DNA from: Bursaphelenchus xylophilus
Taxonomy: Eukaryota; Nematoda; Chromadorea; Rhabditida; Aphelenchoididae
Assembly (NCBI GenBank): GCA_904066235.2
Contig: CAJFCV020000002.1
Coordinates: forward strand, 4,464,001 to 4,528,000
Direction of reading: 5' to 3'
Length of the DNA stretch: 64,000 bases
Below, piece by piece: positions 45,801-60,800 of the stretch. The position numbers were made by a program, and so were the translations under genes. Within the stretch, counting starts at the first letter, position 1. Each line of letters begins with the position of its first letter. The notes beneath the pieces are model-generated. The model did no database searches, had not been told where the DNA came from, and saw nothing but the letters and a program-made list of their open reading frames with translations.

Positions 45801-48800
45801 CTTTTTTTCATTACTGGTGCCTAGTATAATATCAGATTGTTCGGCCTGGTACGGGCGCAATTTTGCTGCAAAAAAGGTGAAACTTGCGGTGTTAAAATTT
45901 CATTTCGTGAGGTTTCGTATGGTATAGGTCACATCATTTCACTCCGACATCTCTAATTGACTTTTTTCATTACTGGTGCCTAGTATAATATCAGATTGTT
46001 CGGCCTGGTACGGGCGCAATTTTGCTGCAAAAAAGGTGAAACTTGCGGTGTTGAAATTTCATTTCGTGAGGTTTCGTATGGTATAGGTCACATCATTTCA
46101 CTCCGACATCTCTAATTGACTTTTTTTCATTACTGGTGCCTAGTATAATATCAGATTGTTCGGCCTGGTACGGGCGCAATTTTGCTGCAAAAAAGGTGAA
46201 ACTTGCGGTGTTAAAATTTCATTTCGTGAGGTTTCGTATGGTATAGGTCACATCATTTCACTCCGACATCTCTAATTGACTTTTTTTCATTACTGGTGCC
46301 TAGTATAATATCAGATTGTTCGGCCTGGTACGGGCGCAATTTTGCTGCAAAAAAGGTGAAACTTGCGGTGTTAAAATTTCATTTCGTGAGGTTTCGTATG
46401 GTATAGGTCACATCATTTCACTCCGACATCTCTAATTGACTTTTTTTCATTACTGGTGCCTAGTATAATATCAGATTGTTCGGCCTGGTACGGGCGCAAT
46501 TTTGCTGCAAAAAAGGTGAAACTTGCGGTGTTGAAATTTCATTTCGTGAGGTTTCGAATGGTATAGGTCACATCATTTCACTCCGACATCTCTAATTGAC
46601 TTTTTTTCATTACTGGTGCCTAGTATAATATCAGATTGTTCGGCCTGGTACGGGCGCAATTTTGCTGCAAAAAAGGTGAAACTTGCGGTGTTGAAATTTC
46701 ATTTCGTGAGGTTTCGTATGGTATAGGTCACATCATTTCACTCCGACATCTCTAATTGACTTTTTTTCATTACTGGTGCCTAGTATAATATCAGATTGTT
46801 CGGCCTGGTACGGGCGCAATTTTGCTGCAAAAAAGGTGAAACTTGCGGTGTTAAAATTTCATTTCGTGAGGTTTCGTATGGTATAGGTCACATCATTTCA
46901 CTCCGACATCTCTAATTGACTTTTTTTCATTACTGGTGCCTAGTATAATATCAGATTGTTCGGCCTGGTACGGGCGCAATTTTGCTGCAAAAAAGGTGAA
47001 ACTTGCGGTGTTGAAATTTCATTTCGTGAGGTTTCGAATGGTATAGGTCACATCATTTCACTCCGACATCTCTAATTGACTTTTTTCATTACTGGTGCCT
47101 AGTATAATATCAGATTGTTCGGCCTGGTACGGGCGCAATTTTGCTGCAAAAAAGGTGAAACTTGCGGTGTTGAAATTTCATTTCGTGAGGTTTCGAATGG
47201 TATAGGTCACATCATTTCACTCCGACATCTCTAATTGACTTTTTTTCATTACTGGTGCCTAGTATAATATCAGATTGTTCGGCCTGGTACGGGCGCAATT
47301 TTGCTGCAAAAAAGGTGAAACTTGCGGTGTTGAAATTTCATTTCGTGAGGTTTCGAATGGTATAGGTCACATCATTTCACTCCGACATCTCTAATTGACT
47401 TTTTTCATTACTGGTGCCTAGTATAATATCAGATTGTTCGGCCTGGTACGGGCGCAATTTTGCTGCAAAAAAGGTGAAACTTGCGGTGTTGAAATTTCAT
47501 TTCGTGAGGTTTCGTATGGTATAGGTCACATCATTTCACTCCGACATCTCTAATTGACTTTTTTCATTACTGGTGCCTAGTATAATATCAGATTGTTCGG
47601 CCTGGTACGGGCGCAATTTTGCTGCAAAAAAGGTGAAACTTGCGGTGTTAAAATTTCATTTCGTGAGGTTTCGTATGGTATAGGTCACATCATTTCACTC
47701 CGACATCTCTAATTGACTTTTTTTCATTACTGGTGCCTAGTATAATATCAGATTGTTCGGCCTGGTACGGGCGCAATTTTGCTGCAAAAAAGGTGAAACT
47801 TGCGGTGTTAAAATTTCATTTCGTGAGGTTTCGAATGGTATAGGTCACATCATTTCACTCCGACATCTCTAATTGACTTTTTTTCATTACTGGTGCCTAG
47901 TATAATATCAGATTGTTCGGCCTGGTACGGGCGCAATTTTGCTGCAAAAAAGGTGAAACTTGCGGTGTTGAAATTTCATTTCGTGAGGTTTCGAATGGTA
48001 TAGGTCACATCATTTCACTCCGACATCTCTAATTGACTTTTTTTCATTACTGGTGCCTAGTATAATATCAGATTGTTCGGCCTGGTACGGGCGCAATTTT
48101 GCTGCAAAAAAGGTGAAACTTGCGGTGTTGAAATTTCATTTCGTGAGGTTTCGTATGGTATAGGTCACATCATTTCACTCCGACATCTCTAATTGACTTT
48201 TTTTCATTACTGGTGCCTAGTATAATATCAGATTGTTCGGCCTGGTACGGGCGCAATTTTGCTGCAAAAAAGGTGAAACTTGCGGTGTTGAAATTTCATT
48301 TCGTGAGGTTTCGAATGGTATAGGTCACATCATTTCACTCCGACATCTCTAATTGACTTTTTTCATTACTGGTGCCTAGTATAATATCAGATTGTTCGGC
48401 CTGGTACGGGCGCAATTTTGCTGCAAAAAAGGTGAAACTTGCGGTGTTGAAATTTCATTTCGTGAGGTTTCGAATGGTATAGGTCACATCATTTCACTCC
48501 GACATCTCTAATTGACTTTTTTTCATTACTGGTGCCTAGTATAATATCAGATTGTTCGGCCTGGTACGGGCGCAATTTTGCTGCAAAAAAGGTGAAACTT
48601 GCGGTGTTAAAATTTCATTTCGTGAGGTTTCGTATGGTATAGGTCACATCATTTCACTCCGACATCTCTAATTGACTTTTTTTCATTACTGGTGCCTAGT
48701 ATAATATCAGATTGTTCGGCCTGGTACGGGCGCAATTTTGCTGCAAAAAAGGTGAAACTTGCGGTGTTAAAATTTCATTTCGTGAGGTTTCGTATGGTAT

Positions 48801-51800
48801 AGGTCACATCATTTCACTCCGACATCTCTAATTGACTTTTTTTCATTACTGGTGCCTAGTATAATATCAGATTGTTCGGCCTGGTACGGGCGCAATTTTG
48901 CTGCAAAAAAGGTGAAACTTGCGGTGTTGAAATTTCATTTCGTGAGGTTTCGAATGGTATAGGTCACATCATTTCACTCCGACATCTCTAATTGACTTTT
49001 TTTCATTACTGGTGCCTAGTATAATATCAGATTGTTCGGCCTGGTACGGGCGCAATTTTGCTGCAAAAAAGGTGAAACTTGCGGTGTTGAAATTTCATTT
49101 CGTGAGGTTTCGTATGGTATAGGTCACATCATTTCACTCCGACATCTCTAATTGACTTTTTTCATTACTGGTGCCTAGTATAATATCAGATTGTTCGGCC
49201 TGGTACGGGCGCAATTTTGCTGCAAAAAAGGTGAAACTTGCGGTGTTAAAATTTCATTTCGTGAGGTTTCGAATGGTATAGGTCACATCATTTCACTCCG
49301 ACATCTCTAATTGACTTTTTTTCATTACTGGTGCCTAGTATAATATCAGATTGTTCGGCCTGGTACGGGCGCAATTTTGCTGCAAAAAAGGTGAAACTTG
49401 CGGTGTTGAAATTTCATTTCGTGAGGTTTCGAATGGTATAGGTCACATCATTTCACTCCGACATCTCTAATTGACTTTTTTCATTACTGGTGCCTAGTAT
49501 AATATCAGATTGTTCGGCCTGGTACGGGCGCAATTTTGCTGCAAAAAAGGTGAAACTTGCGGTGTTGAAATTTCATTTCGTGAGGTTTCGTATGGTATAG
49601 GTCACATCATTTCACTCCGACATCTCTAATTGACTTTTTTCATTACTGGTGCCTAGTATAATATCAGATTGTTCGGCCTGGTACGGGCGCAATTTTGCTG
49701 CAAAAAAGGTGAAACTTGCGGTGTTGAAATTTCATTTCGTGAGGTTTCGAATGGTATAGGTCACATCATTTCACTCCGACATCTCTAATTGACTTTTTTC
49801 ATTACTGGTGCCTAGTATAATATCAGATTGTTCGGCCTGGTACGGGCGCAATTTTGCTGCAAAAAAGGTGAAACTTGCGGTGTTGAAATTTCATTTCGTG
49901 AGGTTTCGAATGGTATAGGTCACATCATTTCACTCCGACATCTCTAATTGACTTTTTTTCATTACTGGTGCCTAGTATAATATCAGATTGTTCGGCCTGG
50001 TACGGGCGCAATTTTGCTGCAAAAAAGGTGAAACTTGCGGTGTTGAAATTTCATTTCGTGAGGTTTCGAATGGTATAGGTCACATCATTTCACTCCGACA
50101 TCTCTAATTGACTTTTTTTCATTACTGGTGCCTAGTATAATATCAGATTGTTCGGCCTGGTACGGGCGCAATTTTGCTGCAAAAAAGGTGAAACTTGCGG
50201 TGTTGAAATTTCATTTCGTGAGGTTTCGTATGGTATAGGTCACATCATTTCACTCCGACATCTCTAATTGACTTTTTTTCATTACTGGTGCCTAGTATAA
50301 TATCAGATTGTTCGGCCTGGTACGGGCGCAATTTTGCTGCAAAAAAGGTGAAACTTGCGGTGTTAAAATTTCATTTCGTGAGGTTTCGAATGGTATAGGT
50401 CACATCATTTCACTCCGACATCTCTAATTGACTTTTTTTCATTACTGGTGCCTAGTATAATATCAGATTGTTCGGCCTGGTACGGGCGCAATTTTGCTGC
50501 AAAAAAGGTGAAACTTGCGGTGTTGAAATTTCATTTCGTGAGGTTTCGTATGGTATAGGTCACATCATTTCACTCCGACATCTCTAATTGACTTTTTTCA
50601 TTACTGGTGCCTAGTATAATATCAGATTGTTCGGCCTGGTACGGGCGCAATTTTGCTGCAAAAAAGGTGAAACTTGCGGTGTTGAAATTTCATTTCGTGA
50701 GGTTTCGAATGGTATAGGTCACATCATTTCACTCCGACATCTCTAATTGACTTTTTTCATTACTGGTGCCTAGTATAATATCAGATTGTTCGGCCTGGTA
50801 CGGGCGCAATTTTGCTGCAAAAAAGGTGAAACTTGCGGTGTTGAAATTTCATTTCGTGAGGTTTCGAATGGTATAGGTCACATCATTTCACTCCGACATC
50901 TCTAATTGACTTTTTTCATTACTGGTGCCTAGTATAATATCAGATTGTTCGGCCTGGTACGGGCGCAATTTTGCTGCAAAAAAGGTGAAACTTGCGGTGT
51001 TGAAATTTCATTTCGTGAGGTTTCGTATGGTATAGGTCACATCATTTCACTCCGACATCTCTAATTGACTTTTTTTCATTACTGGTGCCTAGTATAATAT
51101 CAGATTGTTCGGCCTGGTACGGGCGCAATTTTGCTGCAAAAAAGGTGAAACTTGCGGTGTTGAAATTTCATTTCGTGAGGTTTCGTATGGTATAGGTCAC
51201 ATCATTTCACTCCGACATCTCTAATTGACTTTTTTTCATTACTGGTGCCTAGTATAATATCAGATTGTTCGGCCTGGTACGGGCGCAATTTTGCTGCAAA
51301 AAAGGTGAAACTTGCGGTGTTAAAATTTCATTTCGTGAGGTTTCGTATGGTATAGGTCACATCATTTCACTCCGACATCTCTAATTGACTTTTTTTCATT
51401 ACTGGTGCCTAGTATAATATCAGATTGTTCGGCCTGGTACGGGCGCAATTTTGCTGCAAAAAAGGTGAAACTTGCGGTGTTAAAATTTCATTTCGTGAGG
51501 TTTCGTATGGTATAGGTCACATCATTTCACTCCGACATCTCTAATTGACTTTTTTTCATTACTGGTGCCTAGTATAATATCAGATTGTTCGGCCTGGTAC
51601 GGGCGCAATTTTGCTGCAAAAAAGGTGAAACTTGCGGTGTTAAAATTTCATTTCGTGAGGTTTCGTATGGTATAGGTCACATCATTTCACTCCGACATCT
51701 CTAACTGACTTTTTTTCATTACTGGTGCCTAGTATAATATCAGATTATTCGGCCTGGTACGGGCGCAATTTTGCTGCAAAAAAGGTGAAACTTGCGGTGT

Positions 51801-54800
51801 TAAAATTTCATTTCGTGAGGTTTCGTATGGTATAGGTCACATCATTTCACTCCGACATCTCTAATTGACTTTTTTTCATTACTGGTGCCTAGTATAATAT
51901 CAGATTGTTCGGCCTGGTACGGGCGCAATTTTGCTGCAAAAAAGGTGAAACTTGCGGTGTTAAAATTTCATTTCGTGAGGTTTCGTATGGTATAGGTCAC
52001 ATCATTTCACTCCGACATCTCTAATTGACTTTTTTTCATTACTGGTGCCTAGTATAATATCAGATTGTTCGGCCTGGTACGGGCGCAATTTTGCTGCAAA
52101 AAAGGTGAAACTTGCGGTGTTAAAATTTCATTTCGTGAGGTTTCGTATGGTATAGGTCACATCATTTCACTCCGACATCTCTAACTGACTTTTTTTCATT
52201 ACTGGTGCCTAGTATAATATCAGATTATTCGGCCTGGTACGGGCGCAATTTTGCTGCAAAAAAGGTGAAACTTGCGGTGTTAAAATTTCATTTCGTGAGG
52301 TTTCGTATGGTATAGGTCACATCATTTCACTCCGACATCTCTAATTGACTTTTTTTCATTACTGGTGCCTAGTATAATATCAGATTGTTCGGCCTGGTAC
52401 GGGCGCAATTTTGCTGCAAAAAAGGTGAAACTTGCGGTGTTGAAATTTCATTTCGTGAGGTTTCGTATGGTATAGGTCACATCATTTCACTCCGACATCT
52501 CTAACTGACTTTTTTTCATTACTGGTGCCTAGTATAATATCAGATTGTTCGGCCTGGTACGGGCGCAATTTTGCTGCAAAAAAGGTGAAACTTGCGGTGT
52601 TAAAATTTCATTTCGTGAGGTTTCGTATGGTATAGGTCACATCATTTCACTCCGACATCTCTAATTGACTTTTTTTCATTACTGGTGCCTAGTATAATAT
52701 CAGATTGTTCGGCCTGGTACGGGCGCAATTTTGCTGCAAAAAAGGTGAAACTTGCGGTGTTAAAATTTCATTTCGTGAGGTTTCGTATGGTATAGGTCAC
52801 ATCATTTCACTCCGACATCTCTAATTGACTTTTTTTCATTACTGGTGCCTAGTATAATATCAGATTGTTCGGCCTGGTACGGGCGCAATTTTGCTGCAAA
52901 AAAGGTGAAACTTGCGGTGTTGAAATTTCATTTCGTGAGGTTTCGAATGGTATAGGTCACATCATTTCACTCCGACATCTCTAACTGACTTTTTTTCATT
53001 ACTGGTGCCTAGTATAATATCAGATTATTCGGCCTGGTACGGGCGCAATTTTGCTGCAAAAAAGGTGAAACTTGCGGTGTTAAAATTTCATTTCGTGAGG
53101 TTTCGTATGGTATAGGTCACATCATTTCACTCCGACATCTCTAATTGACTTTTTTTCATTACTGGTGCCTAGTATAATATCAGATTGTTCGGCCTGGTAC
53201 GGGCGCAATTTTGCTGCAAAAAAGGTGAAACTTGCGGTGTTAAAATTTCATTTCGTGAGGTTTCGTATGGTATAGGTCACATCATTTCACTCCGACATCT
53301 CTAATTGACTTTTTTTCATTACTGGTGCCTAGTATAATATCAGATTGTTCGGCCTGGTACGGGCGCAATTTTGCTGCAAAAAAGGTGAAACTTGCGGTGT
53401 TAAAATTTCATTTCGTGAGGTTTCGTATGGTATAGGTCACATCATTTCACTCCGACATCTCTAATTGACTTTTTTTCATTACTGGTGCCTAGTATAATAT
53501 CAGATTGTTCGGCCTGGTACGGGCGCAATTTTGCTGCAAAAAAGGTGAAACTTGCGGTGTTGAAATTTCATTTCGTGAGGTTTCGTATGGTATAGGTCAC
53601 ATCATTTCACTCCGACATCTCTAATTGACTTTTTTTCATTACTGGTGCCTAGTATAATATCAGATTGTTCGGCCTGGTACGGGCGCAATTTTGCTGCAAA
53701 AAAGGTGAAACTTGCGGTGTTAAAATTTCATTTCGTGAGGTTTCGTATGGTATAGGTCACATCATTTCACTCCGACATCTCTAATTGACTTTTTTTCATT
53801 ACTGGTGCCTAGTATAATATCAGATTGTTCGGCCTGGTACGGGCGCAATTTTGCTGCAAAAAAGGTGAAACTTGCGGTGTTAAAATTTCATTTCGTGAGG
53901 TTTCGTATGGTATAGGTCACATCATTTCACTCCGACATCTCTAATTGACTTTTTTTCATTACTGGTGCCTAGTATAATATCAGATTGTTCGGCCTGGTAC
54001 GGGCGCAATTTTGCTGCAAAAAAGGTGAAACTTGCGGTGTTAAAATTTCATTTCGTGAGGTTTCGTATGGTATAGGTCACATCATTTCACTCCGACATCT
54101 CTAATTGACTTTTTTTCATTACTGGTGCCTAGTATAATATCAGATTGTTCGGCCTGGTACGGGCGCAATTTTGCTGCAAAAAAGGTGAAACTTGCGGTGT
54201 TGAAATTTCATTTCGTGAGGTTTCGTATGGTATAGGTCACATCATTTCACTCCGACATCTCTAACTGACTTTTTTTCATTACTGGTGCCTAGTATAATAT
54301 CAGATTATTCGGCCTGGTACGGGCGCAATTTTGCTGCAAAAAAGGTGAAACTTGCGGTGTTAAAATTTCATTTCGTGAGGTTTCGTATGGTATAGGTCAC
54401 ATCATTTCACTCCGACATCTCTAATTGACTTTTTTTCATTACTGGTGCCTAGTATAATATCAGATTGTTCGGCCTGGTACGGGCGCAATTTTGCTGCAAA
54501 AAAGGTGAAACTTGCGGTGTTAAAATTTCATTTCGTGAGGTTTCGTATGGTATAGGTCACATCATTTCACTCCGACATCTCTAATTGACTTTTTTTCATT
54601 ACTGGTGCCTAGTATAATATCAGATTGTTCGGCCTGGTACGGGCGCAATTTTGCTGCAAAAAAGGTGAAACTTGCGGTGTTAAAATTTCATTTCGTGAGG
54701 TTTCGTATGGTATAGGTCACATCATTTCACTCCGACATCTCTAATTGACTTTTTTTCATTACTGGTGCCTAGTATAATATCAGATTGTTCGGCCTGGTAC

Positions 54801-57800
54801 GGGCGCAATTTTGCTGCAAAAAAGGTGAAACTTGCGGTGTTAAAATTTCATTTCGTGAGGTTTCGTATGGTATAGGTCACATCATTTCACTCCGACATCT
54901 CTAATTGACTTTTTTTCATTACTGGTGCCTAGTATAATATCAGATTGTTCGGCCTGGTACGGGCGCAATTTTGCTGCAAAAAAGGTGAAACTTGCGGTGT
55001 TAAAATTTCATTTCGTGAGGTTTCGTATGGTATAGGTCACATCATTTCACTCCGACATCTCTAATTGACTTTTTTTCATTACTGGTGCCTAGTATAATAT
55101 CAGATTGTTCGGCCTGGTACGGGCGCAATTTTGCTGCAAAAAAGGTGAAACTTGCGGTGTTGAAATTTCATTTCGTGAGGTTTCGTATGGTATAGGTCAC
55201 ATCATTTCACTCCGACATCTCTAATTGACTTTTTTTCATTACTGGTGCCTAGTATAATATCAGATTGTTCGGCCTGGTACGGGCGCAATTTTGCTGCAAA
55301 AAAGGTGAAACTTGCGGTGTTAAAATTTCATTTCGTGAGGTTTCGTATGGTATAGGTCACATCATTTCACTCCGACATCTCTAATTGACTTTTTTTCATT
55401 ACTGGTGCCTAGTATAATATCAGATTGTTCGGCCTGGTACGGGCGCAATTTTGCTGCAAAAAAGGTGAAACTTGCGGTGTTGAAATTTCATTTCGTGAGG
55501 TTTCGAATGGTATAGGTCACATCATTTCACTCCGACATCTCTAATTGACTTTTTTTCATTACTGGTGCCTAGTATAATATCAGATTGTTCGGCCTGGTAC
55601 GGGCGCAATTTTGCTGCAAAAAAGGTGAAACTTGCGGTGTTAAAATTTCATTTCGTGAGGTTTCGTATGGTATAGGTCACATCATTTCACTCCGACATCT
55701 CTAATTGACTTTTTTTCATTACTGGTGCCTAGTATAATATCAGATTGTTCGGCCTGGTACGGGCGCAATTTTGCTGCAAAAAAGGTGAAACTTGCGGTGT
55801 TAAAATTTCATTTCGTGAGGTTTCGTATGGTATAGGTCACATCATTTCACTCCGACATCTCTAATTGACTTTTTTTCATTACTGGTGCCTAGTATAATAT
55901 CAGATTGTTCGGCCTGGTACGGGCGCAATTTTGCTGCAAAAAAGGTGAAACTTGCGGTGTTAAAATTTCATTTCGTGAGGTTTCGTATGGTATAGGTCAC
56001 ATCATTTCACTCCGACATCTCTAATTGACTTTTTTTCATTACTGGTGCCTAGTATAATATCAGATTGTTCGGCCTGGTACGGGCGCAATTTTGCTGCAAA
56101 AAAGGTGAAACTTGCGGTGTTAAAATTTCATTTCGTGAGGTTTCGTATGGTATAGGTCACATCATTTCACTCCGACATCTCTAATTGACTTTTTTTCATT
56201 ACTGGTGCCTAGTATAATATCAGATTGTTCGGCCTGGTACGGGCGCAATTTTGCTGCAAAAAAGGTGAAACTTGCGGTGTTAAAATTTCATTTCGTGAGG
56301 TTTCGTATGGTATAGGTCACATCATTTCACTCCGACATCTCTAATTGACTTTTTTTCATTACTGGTGCCTAGTATAATATCAGATTGTTCGGCCTGGTAC
56401 GGGCGCAATTTTGCTGCAAAAAAGGTGAAACTTGCGGTGTTGAAATTTCATTTCGTGAGGTTTCGTATGGTATAGGTCACATCATTTCACTCCGACATCT
56501 CTAATTGACTTTTTTTCATTACTGGTGCCTAGTATAATATCAGATTGTTCGGCCTGGTACGGGCGCAATTTTGCTGCAAAAAAGGTGAAACTTGCGGTGT
56601 TAAAATTTCATTTCGTGAGGTTTCGTATGGTATAGGTCACATCATTTCACTCCGACATCTCTAATTGACTTTTTTTCATTACTGGTGCCTAGTATAATAT
56701 CAGATTGTTCGGCCTGGTACGGGCGCAATTTTGCTGCAAAAAAGGTGAAACTTGCGGTGTTAAAATTTCATTTCGTGAGGTTTCGTATGGTATAGGTCAC
56801 ATCATTTCACTCCGACATCTCTAATTGACTTTTTTTCATTACTGGTGCCTAGTATAATATCAGATTGTTCGGCCTGGTACGGGCGCAATTTTGCTGCAAA
56901 AAAGGTGAAACTTGCGGTGTTAAAATTTCATTTCGTGAGGTTTCGTATGGTATAGGTCACATCATTTCACTCCGACATCTCTAATTGACTTTTTTTCATT
57001 ACTGGTGCCTAGTATAATATCAGATTGTTCGGCCTGGTACGGGCGCAATTTTGCTGCAAAAAAGGTGAAACTTGCGGTGTTAAAATTTCATTTCGTGAGG
57101 TTTCGTATGGTATAGGTCACATCATTTCACTCCGACATCTCTAATTGACTTTTTTTCATTACTGGTGCCTAGTATAATATCAGATTGTTCGGCCTGGTAC
57201 GGGCGCAATTTTGCTGCAAAAAAGGTGAAACTTGCGGTGTTAAAATTTCATTTCGTGAGGTTTCGTATGGTATAGGTCACATCATTTCACTCCGACATCT
57301 CTAATTGACTTTTTTTCATTACTGGTGCCTAGTATAATATCAGATTGTTCGGCCTGGTACGGGCGCAATTTTGCTGCAAAAAAGGTGAAACTTGCGGTGT
57401 TAAAATTTCATTTCGTGAGGTTTCGTATGGTATAGGTCACATCATTTCACTCCGACATCTCTAATTGACTTTTTTTCATTACTGGTGCCTAGTATAATAT
57501 CAGATTGTTCGGCCTGGTACGGGCGCAATTTTGCTGCAAAAAAGGTGAAACTTGCGGTGTTAAAATTTCATTTCGTGAGGTTTCGTATGGTATAGGTCAC
57601 ATCATTTCACTCCGACATCTCTAATTGACTTTTTTTCATTACTGGTGCCTAGTATAATATCAGATTGTTCGGCCTGGTACGGGCGCAATTTTGCTGCAAA
57701 AAAGGTGAAACTTGCGGTGTTAAAATTTCATTTCGTGAGGTTTCGTATGGTATAGGTCACATCATTTCACTCCGACATCTCTAATTGACTTTTTTTCATT

Positions 57801-60800
57801 ACTGGTGCCTAGTATAATATCAGATTGTTCGGCCTGGTACGGGCGCAATTTTGCTGCAAAAAAGGTGAAACTTGCGGTGTTAAAATTTCATTTCGTGAGG
57901 TTTCGTATGGTATAGGTCACATCATTTCACTCCGACATCTCTAATTGACTTTTTTTCATTACTGGTGCCTAGTATAATATCAGATTGTTCGGCCTGGTAC
58001 GGGCGCAATTTTGCTGCAAAAAAGGTGAAACTTGCGGTGTTAAAATTTCATTTCGTGAGGTTTCGTATGGTATAGGTCACATCATTTCACTCCGACATCT
58101 CTAATTGACTTTTTTTCATTACTGGTGCCTAGTATAATATCAGATTGTTCGGCCTGGTACGGGCGCAATTTTGCTGCAAAAAAGGTGAAACTTGCGGTGT
58201 TAAAATTTCATTTCGTGAGGTTTCGTATGGTATAGGTCACATCATTTCACTCCGACATCTCTAATTGACTTTTTTCATTACTGGTGCCTAGTATAATATC
58301 AGATTGTTCGGCCTGGTACGGGCGCAATTTTGCTGCAAAAAAGGTGAAACTTGCGGTGTTAAAATTTCATTTCGTGAGGTTTCGTATGGTATAGGTCACA
58401 TCATTTCACTCCGACATCTCTAATTGACTTTTTTCATTACTGGTGCCTAGTATAATATCAGATTGTTCGGCCTGGTACGGGCGCAATTTTGCTGCAAAAA
58501 AGGTGAAACTTGCGGTGTTAAAATTTCATTTCGTGAGGTTTCGTATGGTATAGGTCACATCATTTCACTCCGACATCTCTAATTGACTTTTTTTCATTAC
58601 TGGTGCCTAGTATAATATCAGATTGTTCGGCCTGGTACGGGCGCAATTTTGCTGCAAAAAAGGTGAAACTTGCGGTGTTAAAATTTCATTTCGTGAGGTT
58701 TCGTATGGTATAGGTCACATCATTTCACTCCGACATCTCTAATTGACTTTTTTTCATTACTGGTGCCTAGTATAATATCAGATTGTTCGGCCTGGTACGG
58801 GCGCAATTTTGCTGCAAAAAAGGTGAAACTTGCGGTGTTGAAATTTCATTTCGTGAGGTTTCGTATGGTATAGGTCACATCATTTCACTCCGACATCTCT
58901 AATTGACTTTTTTTCATTACTGGTGCCTAGTATAATATCAGATTGTTCGGCCTGGTACGGGCGCAATTTTGCTGCAAAAAAGGTGAAACTTGCGGTGTTA
59001 AAATTTCATTTCGTGAGGTTTCGTATGGTATAGGTCACATCATTTCACTCCGACATCTCTAATTGACTTTTTTTCATTACTGGTGCCTAGTATAATATCA
59101 GATTGTTCGGCCTGGTACGGGCGCAATTTTGCTGCAAAAAAGGTGAAACTTGCGGTGTTAAAATTTCATTTCGTGAGGTTTCGTATGGTATAGGTCACAT
59201 CATTTCACTCCGACATCTCTAATTGACTTTTTTTCATTACTGGTGCCTAGTATAATATCAGATTGTTCGGCCTGGTACGGGCGCAATTTTGCTGCAAAAA
59301 AGGTGAAACTTGCGGTGTTAAAATTTCATTTCGTGAGGTTTCGTATGGTATAGGTCACATCATTTCACTCCGACATCTCTAACTGACTTTTTTTCATTAC
59401 TGGTGCCTAGTATAATATCAGATTATTCGGCCTGGTACGGGCGCAATTTTGCTGCAAAAAAGGTGAAACTTGCGGTGTTAAAATTTCATTTCGTGAGGTT
59501 TCGTATGGTGTAGGTCACATCATTTCACTCCGACATCTCTAACTGACTTTTTTTCATTACTGGTGCCTAGTATAATATCAGATTGTTCGGCCTGGTACGG
59601 GCGCAATTTTGCTGCAAAAAAGGTGAAACTTGCGGTGTTAAAATTTCATTTCGTGAGGTTTCGTATGGTATAGGTCACATCATTTCACTCCGACATCTCT
59701 AATTGACTTTTTTTCATTACTGGTGCCTAGTATAATATCAGATTGTTCGGCCTGGTACGGGCGCAATTTTGCTGCAAAAAAGGTGAAACTTGCGGTGTTA
59801 AAATTTCATTTCGTGAGGTTTCGTATGGTATAGGTCACATCATTTCACTCCGACATCTCTAATTGACTTTTTTTCATTACTGGTGCCTAGTATAATATCA
59901 GATTGTTCGGCCTGGTACGGGCGCAATTTTGCTGCAAAAAAGGTGAAACTTGCGGTGTTAAAATTTCATTTCGTGAGGTTTCGTATGGTATAGGTCACAT
60001 CATTTCACTCCGACATCTCTAATTGACTTTTTTTCATTACTGGTGCCTAGTATAATATCAGATTGTTCGGCCTGGTACGGGCGCAATTTTGCTGCAAAAA
60101 AGGTGAAACTTGCGGTGTTAAAATTTCATTTCGTGAGGTTTCGAATGGTATAGGTCACATCATTTCACTCCGACATCTCTAACTGACTTTTTTTCATTAC
60201 TGGTGCCTAGTATAATATCAGATTGTTCGGCCTGGTACGGGCGCAATTTTGCTGCAAAAAAGGTGAAACTTGCGGTGTTAAAATTTCATTTCGTGAGGTT
60301 TCGTATGGTATAGGTCACATCATTTCACTCCGACATCTCTAATTGACTTTTTTTCATTACTGGTGCCTAGTATAATATCAGATTGTTCGGCCTGGTACGG
60401 GCGCAATTTTGCTGCAAAAAAGGTGAAACTTGCGGTGTTAAAATTTCATTTCGTGAGGTTTCGTATGGTATAGGTCACATCATTTCACTCCGACATCTCT
60501 AATTGACTTTTTTTCATTACTGGTGCCTAGTATAATATCAGATTGTTCGGCCTGGTACGGGCGCAATTTTGCTGCAAAAAAGGTGAAACTTGCGGTGTTA
60601 AAATTTCATTTCGTGAGGTTTCGTATGGTATAGGTCACATCATTTCACTCCGACATCTCTAATTGACTTTTTTTCATTACTGGTGCCTAGTATAATATCA
60701 GATTGTTCGGCCTGGTACGGGCGCAATTTTGCTGCAAAAAAGGTGAAACTTGCGGTGTTAAAATTTCATTTCGTGAGGTTTCGTATGGTATAGGTCACAT

